Shown in pieces: positions 52,373 through 63,994 of a stretch of DNA of 64,000 nucleotides. The DNA lies in contig JAQSWM010000010.1 in the NCBI GenBank assembly GCA_029266635.1, positions 1 to 64,000 of the forward strand, written 5' to 3'. How positions within the stretch are numbered: the first letter of the stretch is position 1; each line of letters starts with the position of its first letter. The translations under genes and the position numbers were made by a program. The DNA comes from Sphingobacteriaceae bacterium (GTDB lineage: Bacteria; Bacteroidota; Bacteroidia; Sphingobacteriales; Sphingobacteriaceae). Under the pieces are notes generated by a model, which was given only the letters and a program-made list of their open reading frames with translations, made no database searches and was not told the DNA's origin.

Positions 52373-53788
52373 GTGGTGGATCAGATTAATCCGGATCAGT
52401 ATAACTTACTTCTCAGTTCTTTCCTGGAGAAACCCGATCAGGTTGACCAAGCTGTTCTCAATCAACTGATTGAGCAATATCCCTTTTCTCAGCCCCTGCA
52501 TTTTATTTATGCAGCGAAGCAGAAAAACGATCACAATGCTTTTGAAAAAGCCTTGCCCAAAGCATCCGCTTATGCTCCGAAGCGTGAAGTGTTGTATGCT
52601 GCCGTGCATGAGCCGTGGAGCCTTGTAAAAGTTGCCCAGGGTATGGCACCAGCCGATACGGAGCCTGTGTTTTTAACCGGCAACGCAGTTGAGCCAGTTT
52701 CCCATTTTGAAGAAGTGGACCAGGCGATGGCCGATGCGGATACCGAAACAGAAGACAACATCAACACAGGCCTTCCGGAGGATTTCAGTTCGCACGATCC
52801 AATATTTGAGCAGATATTAGATGAGACCGGCACTTCCGCCCCGCAGGAAGATGCTGAAGAAGAAGAGCCTATTGAAGAGATTTCAGAAGTTCAAAGCCCG
52901 TACGAGACCGATGACATAAACATTGTTTCTCCTGAGCATAACGCGTTTATTGAGGCTGATGAACGGGGGCTGATTGAGGATGAAACCTTCGAAGAAATCG
53001 CAGAAGCACCAAATGAAGAGGAGAATAAGAGTGAGGTTGAGGATAGCAGCGCAAGCCATTTTTCAGAACCAGAAATAGAAACTGCCGAGAACCTTGTTGA
53101 TGAAGAGGAAGATCGGGATGAGCCTAAAGCCGAAGAAAAAGAGGAAGCTTTGCGACAGGATAAACTGATTGGCAGCATTGCCGGATCAGACTTTTTTGCG
53201 TTTGAAAAATCCGCAGTCGATCCGTTGCAACCGGAAGAAGCTGCGCCAAAGCAAACCGGCAGCCGGGCAAATGTATCGCGTTACAATGATGACAAGTTGC
53301 CGTACACCTTTCTCTGGTGGCTCGACAAAACCCGTAAGCAGCACTCAGGAACTTATCAGCCGTATGCAAATTTCTCCTTGGATACCACGCAGGTGATACG
53401 TCACAAGCCTGTGGAGGAGTTGAATCATCAAATCATTGAGAATATTTTCCACCTTCAAACTCCGTTGGATAACATGGAGCCTGAGCTTCATCCCACAACA
53501 GTGGAGTTCGAGGTAAAGAAAAAGGAGGCTGTAATCATAGAAAAGTTCATCAAAGAAGAGCCGCAGATTAAGCCGCCGCAGCTTGAAAAAATAGATAGCG
53601 AGAACAAAGCTCGCCGCAGCGCCGAAGACCCGAATGATCTTGTCTCTGAGACCCTCGCCCGCATCTACACCGATCAGATGCTATATCACAAAGCAATAGA
53701 CACATACAAAAAATTAAGTTTGAAGTTCCCGGAAAAAAGCACGTTCTTTGCCAACCAAATTGTGGAATTAGAAAAGAAAATCAATTAA
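52373..53788 (+). CDS. acidic Bacteroidota protein with TPR-like C-terminus
   Basis: A 471-residue protein with three parts: an N-terminal helical region (MVDQINPDQYNLLLSSFLEKP and following), a very acidic low-complexity middle (about 105-270, Glu/Asp-rich), and a C-terminal helix pair like a TPR (SETLARIYTDQMLYHKAIDTYKKL). GTG start at 52373. It sits between lptE and secG; function unknown, perhaps an interaction hub of protein secretion. Confidence 0.75.
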   Translation: MVDQINPDQYNLLLSSFLEKPDQVDQAVLNQLIEQYPFSQPLHFIYAAKQKNDHNAFEKALPKASAYAPKREVLYAAVHEPWSLVKVAQGMAPADTEPVFLTGNAVEPVSHFEEVDQAMADADTETEDNINTGLPEDFSSHDPIFEQILDETGTSAPQEDAEEEEPIEEISEVQSPYETDDINIVSPEHNAFIEADERGLIEDETFEEIAEAPNEEENKSEVEDSSASHFSEPEIETAENLVDEEEDRDEPKAEEKEEALRQDKLIGSIAGSDFFAFEKSAVDPLQPEEAAPKQTGSRANVSRYNDDKLPYTFLWWLDKTRKQHSGTYQPYANFSLDTTQVIRHKPVEELNHQIIENIFHLQTPLDNMEPELHPTTVEFEVKKKEAVIIEKFIKEEPQIKPPQLEKIDSENKARRSAEDPNDLVSETLARIYTDQMLYHKAIDTYKKLSLKFPEKSTFFANQIVELEKKIN

Positions 53789-53794
53789 AAACAT

Positions 53795-54130
53795 ATGTAC
53801 CTTTTTTTAGTAATCCTGGCCATTATCGTTTGTGTGTTGCTTGGCCTTTTAATTTTAGTCCAGAATCCTAAAGGCGGTGGTTTATCGTCCGGTTTCTCGG
53901 GTTCAAACAACGTGATGGGCGTTCAGCGCACAGGCGACATCCTTGAAAAAGGCACCTGGGGTTTAGTTATAACTTTGATGGTTTGCGCATTGTTGATCAA
54001 TGCAACCCTTCCAAAAGGTGCAACTAACACCAAAGGCGAAGATTTACAGAACCAAATTAACAAGCCGGCACAAACACAGATGCCAGCTTCAACGCTTCCT
54101 GCTTTACCAACAGATACAAGTAAGAAGTAA
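53795..54130 (+). CDS. secG: preprotein translocase subunit SecG
   Basis: A 111-residue membrane subunit of SecYEG. Two helices (about 2-20 and 53-72) flank a cytosolic loop with PKGGGLSSGFSGSNNVMGVQRTGD, the SecG signature. The tail is Gln/Pro/Thr-rich. A strong terminator follows. Confidence 0.94.
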   Translation: MYLFLVILAIIVCVLLGLLILVQNPKGGGLSSGFSGSNNVMGVQRTGDILEKGTWGLVITLMVCALLINATLPKGATNTKGEDLQNQINKPAQTQMPASTLPALPTDTSKK

Positions 54131-54145
54131 AAAGTATCCATTTCA

Positions 54146-54178
54146 AAAATGGCTTGCCACAACGGCAAGCCATTTTTG
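54146..54178 (+). terminator. intrinsic terminator after secG
   Basis: Stem AAATGGCTTGCC / GGCAAGCCATTT with loop ACAAC, followed by TTGTTT. 12-bp perfect stem. Confidence 0.9.
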
Positions 54179-54183
54179 TTTAG

Positions 54184-54205
54184 TGACATCACTGACAGCC
54201 TGACA
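54184..54205 (+). promoter_or_regulatory. three TGACA repeats upstream of groES
   Basis: TGACA occurs at 54184, 54193 and 54201, spaced 9 and 8 bases, 140 bases before the groES start. No CIRCE element (TTAGCACTC/GAGTGCTAA) is seen in this spacer, so heat-shock control, if any, uses another site. Confidence 0.3.
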
Positions 54206-54344
54206 CAGGGAACACATCTTAAGAGTACATATTTTCAGCATGAAATGAAAATTTGACAAGCAAAGCCTTTAGAACCTAAAAGAAATGGCTTTGGCATAAT
54301 TACTGACCACAGGAAAACAAATTCTAACAAACAATCAATACATT

Positions 54345-54620
54345 ATGGCATTGAATATTAAACCTATCGCAGACAGAGTAGTAGTTGAAGCTGCTCCTGC
54401 AGAAGAAAAAACAGCATCAGGTCTTTACATTCCTGACACCGCTAAAGAGAAACCGCAAAGAGGTACTGTTGTTGCCGTTGGTGGTGGCAAAGTAGATGAG
54501 CCCCTAACTGTTAAAGTGGGTGACGAGGTTTTATATGGCAAGTATGCAGGTACTGAAATTACTTACGATGGTAAGGAGTATCTGATCATGCGTGAGTCTG
54601 ATATCTACGCGGTTCTGTAA
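54345..54620 (+). CDS. groES: co-chaperonin GroES
   Basis: The lid of the GroEL folding chamber. 91 residues with the start [34 protein letters not shown], the mobile loop, and [20 protein letters not shown]-type end. 133 bases separate it from groEL, unusually long for this operon. Confidence 0.97.
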   Translation: MALNIKPIADRVVVEAAPAEEKTASGLYIPDTAKEKPQRGTVVAVGGGKVDEPLTVKVGDEVLYGKYAGTEITYDGKEYLIMRESDIYAVL

Positions 54621-54622
54621 AA

Positions 54623-56397
<1,775 letters not shown>

Positions 56398-56419
56398 GCC
56401 AACTTACTCAAATAGAATA

Positions 56420-56457
56420 AACCCTTGTTCATTAATTTGGACAAGGGTTATTTTTTT
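56420..56457 (+). terminator. intrinsic terminator after groEL
   Basis: Stem AACCCTTGT / ACAAGGGTT with a 12-base loop, followed by a run of seven T. Confidence 0.9.
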
Positions 56458-56699
56458 ATAGGTCAGCTGATTACACGTTTAGCTCAACCGAGCAGTATTA
56501 ATACTCTCCTATTGGCAATCTGCCGTGGGGAAATACTCGTATTTGATTAAAAGCAAGTTTATTCCTATTCGGGCATGTACTTTGCTTAATAACAACCATG
56601 AAGCGAAGCCTACCCTTAAAAACCAAAAGAATTCCGGTAAAAGTATTTGAATGGGTAGTGTTGAAGGCACCGCAAATTCTGGTTTCGCTTATCGTCTGA
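56458..56699. other. gene-free spacer after groEL
   Basis: About 240 bases with no recognised gene. A possible 33-codon frame runs from ATG 56598 to TGA 56699 on the plus strand (basic, with a hydrophobic end), abutting the DUF58 stop codon. It has no support beyond being open, so I do not call it a gene. Confidence 0.4.
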
Positions 56700-58046
56700 T
56701 CAAATCCCCTGCTTTGCTTTAATTTCCAGATACCTGTTGATGGTGTTTACAGTAACGTTCTGTGGAGCAGTTAAGATGGATTGGATGCCGTGTTTGGCAA
56801 GTTCCTTAACAATCAGTTTCTTTTCATACGCAAATTTTTCAGCAATAGCCTTCACGTAGATGCCTTCTACATCCTTCGCGGGAGCTTTGCTAAGGCTGGC
56901 TAGCTCAATATTCTCGAAGAATACAATTAGTAGCAGATGAAACTTGTTGATGCGCTGTAGAAAAGGCAACTGCCGCTGTAAAGCCGACATGCTTTCAAAG
57001 TTGGTGAAAAACACCACCAGACTCCGCTGTTTTAAAGTAGAGCGCACGCAGGTATAAAGCGCCTCCATATTGATTTCCAGGTAGCGGGTTTTCTCTTTGT
57101 AGAGCACTTGGAGAATTTTGTTGAGTTGAGTGCCTTTTCTATCCGCGGGAATTACCGAGCTGATCTTTTCGGAAGCGGTTATAAGCCCCGCTTTATCCTC
57201 TTTCAGCAAAGCCACGTTGGATAATACAAGGCTCGCATTGATTGCGTAATCCAGTAGGCTCACACCGTCGAAAGGCATCTTCATTGCTCTTGACTTATCA
57301 ATGATGCAATACACGTGCTGGGATTTTTCATCAGTGAAGGAGTTCACCATTAATTCACTCTTGCGTGCCGACGCTTTCCAGTTCACCGTCCGGTAATCGT
57401 CGCCCGCAACGTAGCTTTTGATCTGCTCGAATTCCATGCTGTTGCCCAGCCGCCTGATCCTTTTAATACCGTATTCGTTCAACCGATTCGAGATCGCCAT
57501 CAGCTCATACTTGCGCATCGAAAGAAATGATGGATAAACCGGCAAAGTTTCTTTCTCGTTAAAATTGTACCTGCGACTGACAAGCTTCAAAGGCGATTGC
57601 ACATAAACCCTAATCTGCCCGAAGTCGTATTCGCCCCGCTTTGTAGGCCTGAGCTGATACGTGATCATTTTGTGCTGCCGCGATTTCAGATCGGTGGTAA
57701 ACCACAAATCCCGCTTTTGAAATTGAAATGGAATTTCATCTATGATTCCAACCGAGACAGGAAAAGCGTAGAAGTTTTCGATGTAGATGCTGAGCGGATT
57801 TTCGTCGCTGTTGCTCAGGCGCTCCGGCGAATTGCGGCGGGCAAATATACCGTTCGTAAGCCTGTAGAGAAGTAGCAAGTCAATAGCTAATAACGCCATT
57901 AAGCTCCAGAAAAAAAGCTCCGGAATAGCTCCCAGCCATGGAAAGAAAAAAGAAAGTACGAAAAGCACGCAGGCTATGCCCAGGCAGATAAACAGCCTAT
58001 CGCCAAGGAAAAGGTTGCGGTAAAATTTTGTCAGGAGTGCTTTCAA
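56700..58046 (-). CDS. DUF58 domain protein
   Basis: A 448-residue protein with two N-terminal helices (about 14-60), a beta-rich region, and the DUF58 core: IRRLGNSMEFEQIKSYVAGDDYRTVNWKASARKSELMVN, followed by a von Willebrand A-like fold (VYCIIDKSRAMKMPF, a variant metal site DKSRA). DUF58 proteins partner with MoxR ATPases. It is the last gene of the cluster. Confidence 0.92.
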   Translation of the reverse strand: MKALLTKFYRNLFLGDRLFICLGIACVLFVLSFFFPWLGAIPELFFWSLMALLAIDLLLLYRLTNGIFARRNSPERLSNSDENPLSIYIENFYAFPVSVGIIDEIPFQFQKRDLWFTTDLKSRQHKMITYQLRPTKRGEYDFGQIRVYVQSPLKLVSRRYNFNEKETLPVYPSFLSMRKYELMAISNRLNEYGIKRIRRLGNSMEFEQIKSYVAGDDYRTVNWKASARKSELMVNSFTDEKSQHVYCIIDKSRAMKMPFDGVSLLDYAINASLVLSNVALLKEDKAGLITASEKISSVIPADRKGTQLNKILQVLYKEKTRYLEINMEALYTCVRSTLKQRSLVVFFTNFESMSALQRQLPFLQRINKFHLLLIVFFENIELASLSKAPAKDVEGIYVKAIAEKFAYEKKLIVKELAKHGIQSILTAPQNVTVNTINRYLEIKAKQGI

Positions 58047-58070
58047 TGAATGATTGGCTTAATAGCAGTA

Positions 58071-59048
58071 TTATCGAGGCACCTCAATTTTTTGAATGAT
58101 TTGTGCAACCACTTCATCCGGCGTAATGCCTTCCATTTCCCTATCTGGCGTTAGCATAATCCGATGCCGCAGCACGGCAGGTGCTACTTCAATCACATCT
58201 TCAGGAGTCACAAAGTCCCGCCCGCGAATGGCTGCTACCGCTTTTGCGCTGTTTACAATGGCGAGAGAGGCTCGTGGTGAACCACCCAGAAAAAGAGACT
58301 TGTTGTTTCTTGTTTCATGGATGATTTTAGCAACAAATTCCAGAATATTCGGCTCTACGAAAAGCTCCCGCACCTGTTTTCTGAACTTCATGATCTGAGC
58401 CGCCGTAAGCACAGGCTCCACCTCCTGCAATTGCTCGGTTGTTTTTTGCTGATGCTGCTGGGCGAGAATGGCAGTTTCTTCCTCGAGCGAAGGATATCTA
58501 ACCTCAATCTTGAACAAAAAACGATCAAGCTGCGCCTCGGGCAAGCGATAAGTGCCCTCATGTTCCACAGGGTTTTGCGTGGCCAGCACCACAAAAGGTT
58601 CTTCCATTTTATAGGTGACACCGTCCATCGTGACCTGCCGCTCTTCCATTACTTCGAACAGGGCTGCCTGTGTTTTGGCAGGCGAGCGATTGATCTCGTC
58701 AACCAGGATCACATTGCCGAAAATTGGCCCTCTTCTGAACTCGAAGCTTGCATCCTTAGGGTTGAAGACTGACGTGCCTAACACATCAGACGGCATGAGG
58801 TCGGGAGTGAACTGGATGCGGGAGAATCGGGCATCTACACATTTGGCGATGAGCTTAGCTGTGAGGGTTTTGGCAACTCCGGGGACGCCCTCAATCAGCA
58901 TGTGCCCATCCGCTAAAATACCGGCAATCAGCAACTCGATCATCGCCTGCTGGCCAACTACGATCGTGCTTAAGGTGGCTTTGATTTGCTCAACAGCCGC
59001 ATTCAACTGGCTCAAATCCGTTCTTTTTTCAAATATTTGCTCTTCCAT
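58071..59048 (-). CDS. MoxR family AAA+ ATPase
   Basis: A 325-residue MoxR chaperone-like ATPase with Walker A GVPGVAKT, Walker [24 protein letters not shown], and sensor [22 protein letters not shown]. Expected to remodel the DUF58/vWA protein encoded next to it. 24 bases from the DUF58 gene and 6 bases from the DUF4350 gene. Confidence 0.95.
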   Translation of the reverse strand: MEEQIFEKRTDLSQLNAAVEQIKATLSTIVVGQQAMIELLIAGILADGHMLIEGVPGVAKTLTAKLIAKCVDARFSRIQFTPDLMPSDVLGTSVFNPKDASFEFRRGPIFGNVILVDEINRSPAKTQAALFEVMEERQVTMDGVTYKMEEPFVVLATQNPVEHEGTYRLPEAQLDRFLFKIEVRYPSLEEETAILAQQHQQKTTEQLQEVEPVLTAAQIMKFRKQVRELFVEPNILEFVAKIIHETRNNKSLFLGGSPRASLAIVNSAKAVAAIRGRDFVTPEDVIEVAPAVLRHRIMLTPDREMEGITPDEVVAQIIQKIEVPR

Positions 59049-59054
59049 TAAGGC

Positions 59055-60221
59055 TTAGTAAAAATGTTCAATTAGTTTGTTTAACCCAATCAGTTCGCTG
59101 TCGCTTATTTTATAACCCGACCGCACATTGTGAATGTACATCAACACCTGATCTATTATGGCTGGCTCGATGCCGGATTTGTTAATCAGCATCTCGCGAA
59201 ACTCCCCATCCAAAATGCTTGTTTTAAGCTGGTAATTGCTTCGGATGAATTCCAGTAGATATGTTATTTTCTTTTCGGCAATGTTGTGATTGTTCCTTTG
59301 CTGATAATAAACCTGTCCAACAACCTTGACAAACTCCGCTGTCGTGTTGGTCATAGGGTCTGTAAGTGGAATGATGCGCTGCCTGCGTTTAGATTGATAA
59401 ACAACAAAGATCAGCATGCTGAACAGCGCAATGTAGTACGCCCACCTCAGCTCCGGATGCTTCAGAAAAACCCGCATCGGCGACTGTTCTCCTTCAATTC
59501 CCCTGGTGGCATGTTCGTCCCAGATCAAATTTTCACCGGGCTTTACATACGAAAGTGCTTTGGCAGCATAGTCGGCGCCTCCGGGCTTCAGCATATTGTA
59601 ATTCGTGAAGAACTGTGGACTTGCCACCAGGTAAAGCGCCCCCTTTCCGAAGGGATATTTTAAAAAGTTGGCATGTCCTCGCTCATTGGTGCCCAAGACA
59701 ATGGCTCTGGCCGTGTCAAATTTGCTGAAGTACTGGTGCCCCGTTCCTTTATCAAACGTATAGCTTGTTTTACTGAGCGATGGATTGGAGAAGCGTACCG
59801 AAAGATCATCTTTGTCAGAAATACCTCCCTCAGAATTTATCTTTAGTTTCAAGAACTTTTCAAGGAAACTTCCAAGGTTGAATGTTGCGATAAAGACTTC
59901 GTTACCTTTTTTCATGAATGGAATTAACCTGGCGAAATCGTACTGATCAAGTTCCACACTGCTGGCGATAGCAATGTAACTGCCGCTTTTCAACAGCGAA
60001 TCGTTGCTCAGCGTATATACAGCTTCCCGATGGGTGCTGATCTCTGTAGACGGAAAAATATCCGGCAGCCGATTGTAGAGAATGTATGTGCCGTAAGGAA
60101 TCTTATCTGTTTTGACATAAGTCGGCGACCAGTCGACGGGCACAGGCTTGTTGTACTCGGCTATCACGTAGATGATAAGCAGTACTGAAGCGATGCCGAT
60201 GTATATCTTGAGGTCTTTCAC
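59055..60221 (-). CDS. DUF4350 domain membrane protein
   Basis: A 388-residue protein with one N-terminal helix (about 5-23), a large extracytoplasmic part with a flavodoxin/GATase-like look (YGTYILYNRLPDIFP, then GKGALYLVASPQFFTNYN), a second helix near 272-290, and a cytosolic helical tail. It overlaps the DUF4129 gene by four bases. Typical member of MoxR/DUF58 clusters; exact role unknown. Confidence 0.85.
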   Translation of the reverse strand: MKDLKIYIGIASVLLIIYVIAEYNKPVPVDWSPTYVKTDKIPYGTYILYNRLPDIFPSTEISTHREAVYTLSNDSLLKSGSYIAIASSVELDQYDFARLIPFMKKGNEVFIATFNLGSFLEKFLKLKINSEGGISDKDDLSVRFSNPSLSKTSYTFDKGTGHQYFSKFDTARAIVLGTNERGHANFLKYPFGKGALYLVASPQFFTNYNMLKPGGADYAAKALSYVKPGENLIWDEHATRGIEGEQSPMRVFLKHPELRWAYYIALFSMLIFVVYQSKRRQRIIPLTDPMTNTTAEFVKVVGQVYYQQRNNHNIAEKKITYLLEFIRSNYQLKTSILDGEFREMLINKSGIEPAIIDQVLMYIHNVRSGYKISDSELIGLNKLIEHFY

Positions 60222-60946
60222 GATAGCCTTTGATTAAAATCATGAAAGGAATTATTAACATGCTGATAGCCGTTTCCATCAACCGGAAAATCGCCGTACC
60301 AAATATATTCAAACTGAAGGGTAAGGTTTTTGAATTGCTGCTGCTTATCCGGATGATTTATTTCGCTGATGTATGCGGCATTTGTTTTGTCGAGCTGCCA
60401 ATTAATAAAGCCGCGATCGTTAAGTTTTTTTAAGCAATTGAGGTAGAGCAGCCTCACTGCCAGGCGGTAGTTTTTGTTAGACACCGCTCTTTCAATCTCT
60501 TCGTCAAAGCTGATTTCATGAATATTCTCTAACGATTCTTCGTAAGGGATTTCAATCGATTTCGATTTCCCGGTGAGCAGTTGCAAGGCATCCATTCCCA
60601 TCAGCTTCAAAACAATGTAGACTAAGCCAGATAGGCCAAGAATGAGAAAAAGATATTTCCAAAAGCCGCCAGGGATAGCTTTTGAATTCACCCCATCGAA
60701 CAGGTGCCAGAACCATTTCCAAAACCGGTCCCATAAAGATGCACCTGGCGCATCATTGTAGCTGTAATCAAAGTCTTTGCTAGTCTTGTATTCGTTTATT
60801 TCCTTCTCGCTAAAATGACGTGCCCGAACAGCGGAAGAATCAGCCTTGATAATTAAGGGCACGTGCTTGCTAAGCGGCTTTTGCCCAGTGCCGGCGCTCG
60901 CCAAAAAAGGTGCAAACAGGAAAAAGAAGAATACAAGTATCCGCAT
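60218..60946 (-). CDS. DUF4129 domain protein
   Basis: A 242-residue protein: signal peptide (1-18), tryptophan-rich periplasmic segment (DRFWKWFWHLFDG), one helix at about 100-118, and a C-terminal DUF4129 domain with FEYIWYGDFPVDGNGY, related to the C-terminal domain of transglutaminase-like proteins. Part of the MoxR cluster. Confidence 0.82.
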   Translation of the reverse strand: MRILVFFFFLFAPFLASAGTGQKPLSKHVPLIIKADSSAVRARHFSEKEINEYKTSKDFDYSYNDAPGASLWDRFWKWFWHLFDGVNSKAIPGGFWKYLFLILGLSGLVYIVLKLMGMDALQLLTGKSKSIEIPYEESLENIHEISFDEEIERAVSNKNYRLAVRLLYLNCLKKLNDRGFINWQLDKTNAAYISEINHPDKQQQFKNLTLQFEYIWYGDFPVDGNGYQHVNNSFHDFNQRLS

Positions 60947-60948
60947 CT

Positions 60949-61818
60949 TTAATATTCTTCCGATGGAAGATCAGTATCTATTTGAGCTTTGCCAAGGTTA
61001 TTGATCCGGCTCATCAGTCCGGTGCCTTCTTTCAATTCACTAAGGCTAAAGTACGATAGCGATACTACAACGGATGGCAGGATGAACACACACATACAAA
61101 GAGCCCCTAGCAAAGAGGTTAAAATGGTGAGCGATATTGATATATTAGGATTAGGGTTTATAAACATGTTGCCCATATTTATAATTGTTACGGGCATCAC
61201 AATGGCCATAGACCCTCCCCAGGCAAGAATATAAATAATTGCCAATGCACCGAAAGTTGTCCACCAGTTCCGCTGAATGAGTTTAAAGCCTTTATTAAAA
61301 GAATAGCTTAAAGTTCCATTATCGAGCACCATAACAGCAAGAATGAGGGAAACTATCGGCCACAGCCAAATGCCTGGAACCAGGCAGAAGAAGGTTCCCG
61401 TGGTTAGTAACAATATCATTAGCACGCTGGCTACTGCGTACCGGAGGAAATAATATTTCACGTATGACCAGACCTCTTCTGTTGTAGGCGCCTCATTACC
61501 TTTTTCAACGTACAGGCTAATGAAGCAAAGCGTTATCAAACCAACCAGGATAATGTTTATCATACTCACGCCAATGCTAAAGAAATACTCCCAGCCATAA
61601 AGCCGGAACCGCTCAACGCTCCTTCGCCCGCTTGCGGCTACTACGCCTTTTAGCTTAGAGTTCAGAAAAGCACTTATCACAACATTAGCCAACAGAAAAA
61701 TGCCTGCAATTGTGAAATAGGTTTTCAACAGCGGCTTCCAGACATTCTTTATAAACACGATGGTGTCATGGATCAGTTCGCCGAAATCGCGGACTTTTCT
61801 AAATTCAAAGGTTTCCAT
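60949..61818 (-). CDS. polytopic membrane protein of the MoxR cluster
   Basis: A 289-residue protein with six or seven hydrophobic helices, not assigned to a named family by eye. It starts METFEFRKVRDFGELIHDTIVFIK, which resembles the cytosolic lead of DUF4013/GPDPase-type membrane domains. It overlaps the SpoIIM gene by 14 bases and is 2 bases from DUF4129. Confidence 0.75.
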   Translation of the reverse strand: METFEFRKVRDFGELIHDTIVFIKNVWKPLLKTYFTIAGIFLLANVVISAFLNSKLKGVVAASGRRSVERFRLYGWEYFFSIGVSMINIILVGLITLCFISLYVEKGNEAPTTEEVWSYVKYYFLRYAVASVLMILLLTTGTFFCLVPGIWLWPIVSLILAVMVLDNGTLSYSFNKGFKLIQRNWWTTFGALAIIYILAWGGSMAIVMPVTIINMGNMFINPNPNISISLTILTSLLGALCMCVFILPSVVVSLSYFSLSELKEGTGLMSRINNLGKAQIDTDLPSEEY

Positions 61819-62773
61819 TGTATGGGCCAGGTTTTAGGTTTCGGTGTAAACGGTTAGGGTAGAAAATTGCGTACCAGGCGATAAAAAGGAGAGATACTGC
61901 CAGGATAATGATGCTTAGCCACATTGGCATTTCGGTGTGCCGTGTTACAAAGCTTTCCAGAAATGCCGCAACGATCAAGATAGGAACGATGCCAATAGCT
62001 ATTTTCATCGCATCTTTTGCGCCGCGTTTGAACGACTCCAGCCGCGTAAAGGTTTTTGGGAAAAGGATACTGTTGCCCACGGTTAGCCCTGCTCCTCCCA
62101 CTATCACAATTGCCGAAATCTCCAGAGTTCCATGTATCCAGATGGTGAGGACAGAAGGCCAGCCCAGCCCTTTGCTGAAAAAATAATATTGAAAGGATCC
62201 GAGCATAATGCCGTTGCTGAGGAGTTGGTAAACGGTTCCTACTGACAGCAGAATCCCGCTGGCAAACACACGAAAAGAAACGTAGATGTTATTTGCGGCA
62301 ATCATGAAGAACATCGGGAACTCACCTATTGATTTGTACACGCCAAATGGATCGCCTTTGGCGATGTTCTCGTTCGTCATCTTCACATATCCTTCGCCCA
62401 TTATTAAGGTAACAAAACGATCATCATACTTAGCCGACAAGGCTCCTATCAGGCAGAAAACGAAGAAAAATAGAAAAGAATAAAGCAATTGCTTTTGGCG
62501 ATGGGCGAAAATCAGCGGAAGCTCTGTTTTCCAGAAGGAAATAAATCGGTTTGATTTTTCTTTTTTGTTCTTGTAAATAGACTGATGGAATTTTGATGCC
62601 AGCCCATTGATGTAAGCGGTTGTTTGAGATTTCGGATAGAAAGTTTTGGCGTAAGCGAGATCGTTAGTTACCTCTATAAAGCGCTCTGCCAACACATCCG
62701 GATCGGTAGATTGTAGCTGTTCGTAGCTTTTCCACTTCTCAGAATTTTGCTTTACGAACAGTGCTTCCCTCAT
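61805..62773 (-). CDS. stage II sporulation protein M (SpoIIM) family membrane protein
   Basis: A 322-residue protein with an N-terminal soluble part starting MREALFVKQNSEKWKSYEQL and five to six helices. The core FFMIAANNIYVSFRVFASGIL and WIHGTLEISAIVIVGGAGL are the SpoIIM/DUF95 signature. The organism is not a sporulator; SpoIIM homologues are common in MoxR/RDD clusters. The ATG at 62773 is used; upstream codons overlap the divergent gene. Confidence 0.88.
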   Translation of the reverse strand: MREALFVKQNSEKWKSYEQLQSTDPDVLAERFIEVTNDLAYAKTFYPKSQTTAYINGLASKFHQSIYKNKKEKSNRFISFWKTELPLIFAHRQKQLLYSFLFFFVFCLIGALSAKYDDRFVTLIMGEGYVKMTNENIAKGDPFGVYKSIGEFPMFFMIAANNIYVSFRVFASGILLSVGTVYQLLSNGIMLGSFQYYFFSKGLGWPSVLTIWIHGTLEISAIVIVGGAGLTVGNSILFPKTFTRLESFKRGAKDAMKIAIGIVPILIVAAFLESFVTRHTEMPMWLSIIILAVSLLFIAWYAIFYPNRLHRNLKPGPYNGNL

Positions 62774-62860
62774 TGGTAATTGATGAAGTAATTTGTTTAA
62801 AATTTTTGAAATTAAGAGAGCGATATAAATTTTTCTTTTGGGAAGTATATATTTGATTAC

Positions 62861-63598
62861 ATGCAAACCATCCGAATCACAACAGCCCAGAATATTGACA
62901 TTGATTACGAAGTAGCCTCTGTTGGCGATAGGATTTTGGGGAACCTTATTGATATAGCAACCTTTGTTGCCTTGTGTCTTCTTGTATTCGCGGTCGCGAT
63001 GATTTCGAGAGGTGGTCTGGAGAATTTCTCAGTTGGATTTTCGGTACTGCCGATCGCACTTATTATATTATGGGCTTTTTATGATTTGATCTGTGAAGTT
63101 TTTTTCAATGGCCAGAGCATTGGAAAGAAGGCGATGAAAATTCGGGTAATCAGCCTTGATGGCGGCAGGCCAACCCTCGGACAATACCTTATCCGCTGGC
63201 TGCTACGAATTGTTGATTTTACGCTTACCTCCAGCCTGGGAGCAATGATCTGTGTCATAGCTACGGAAAAGAAGCAACGGATCGGCGATATCGCCGCAGG
63301 CACAACACTGGTCAAAACTCATCCCGGGACTCAGGCTTCTCACATCGCCTTTGCTCCCCCAGCAGAGGATTATACGCCGGTGTACCTGAACGCCCGCGAC
63401 CTAAGCGACCAGGACATCGCCTTGATCCACGAGATCATCGGAAATTTCAAAAAAACCGCCAACCTTGTTTTGCTTTATAGCATGGCGGATAAGGTTAAAG
63501 AGCTTCTGAACGTGAGCTCAACTAATACCGATGCGCTTACTTTCCTGGAAACTGTGGTAAGGGACTACAATCATCTCACCGCCAAGGAATACGTTTAG
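62861..63598 (+). CDS. RDD family membrane protein
   Basis: A 245-residue protein divergent from the SpoIIM gene. The RDD domain occupies about residues 15-150 with three helices and the Asp/Arg-containing motifs ASVGDRILGNLIDIATF and RLIRWLLRIVDF-like segment; DLICEVFFNGQSIGKKAMKIRVI is typical. The C-terminal 85 residues are soluble. Only 87 bases separate the two start codons, so they share a control region. Confidence 0.9.
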   Translation: MQTIRITTAQNIDIDYEVASVGDRILGNLIDIATFVALCLLVFAVAMISRGGLENFSVGFSVLPIALIILWAFYDLICEVFFNGQSIGKKAMKIRVISLDGGRPTLGQYLIRWLLRIVDFTLTSSLGAMICVIATEKKQRIGDIAAGTTLVKTHPGTQASHIAFAPPAEDYTPVYLNARDLSDQDIALIHEIIGNFKKTANLVLLYSMADKVKELLNVSSTNTDALTFLETVVRDYNHLTAKEYV

Positions 63599-63994
63599 CT
63601 AAGCTTTCAAATAGTTTCCCAACTCTGTTGGCAGATTCCTGAGCACGGCAAATCCAACCACCAGAATGAAGATCAGGATTGGTGTAAGGGTATAGTCGAG
63701 CGCTCGGAATCTGATATCCCTTCCTGTAAAGATTGATGCTGCTTTATAGCGGAAATGAACCACGAGCAGAGGAATGCTAAACACAAGCAAAAGGTTGTAG
63801 TCGGCGGCTTCTTTCAGATTCCCGTTCAGCAGGCTGTGCAGCGCCCGTTGTGAGCCGCAGCCCGGGCAATCTAACCCTGTAAGTACATGAAACGGGCATT
63901 GGGGGAAGAAGCTGTATGTTGAAGGATTTACAAATCCGTATAGCAGGAAAACTCCAGCCAAAACGAACAGCCCTACAATATACAGCTTTTGCAT
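63599..63994 (-). CDS. DUF2752 membrane protein
   Basis: A 131-residue protein with three helices and the DUF2752 hallmark CPFHVLTGLDCPGCGSQRALHSL (about 33-55), with a CPxC-like metal or redox motif. It converges on the RDD gene with zero bases between stops. Function unknown. Confidence 0.88.
   Translation of the reverse strand: MQKLYIVGLFVLAGVFLLYGFVNPSTYSFFPQCPFHVLTGLDCPGCGSQRALHSLLNGNLKEAADYNLLLVFSIPLLVVHFRYKAASIFTGRDIRFRALDYTLTPILIFILVVGFAVLRNLPTELGNYLKA

Noticed and set aside
56598-56699. 33-codon open frame before the DUF58 stop
   Set aside because: Too short, no ribosome-binding or promoter signal, no family resemblance.
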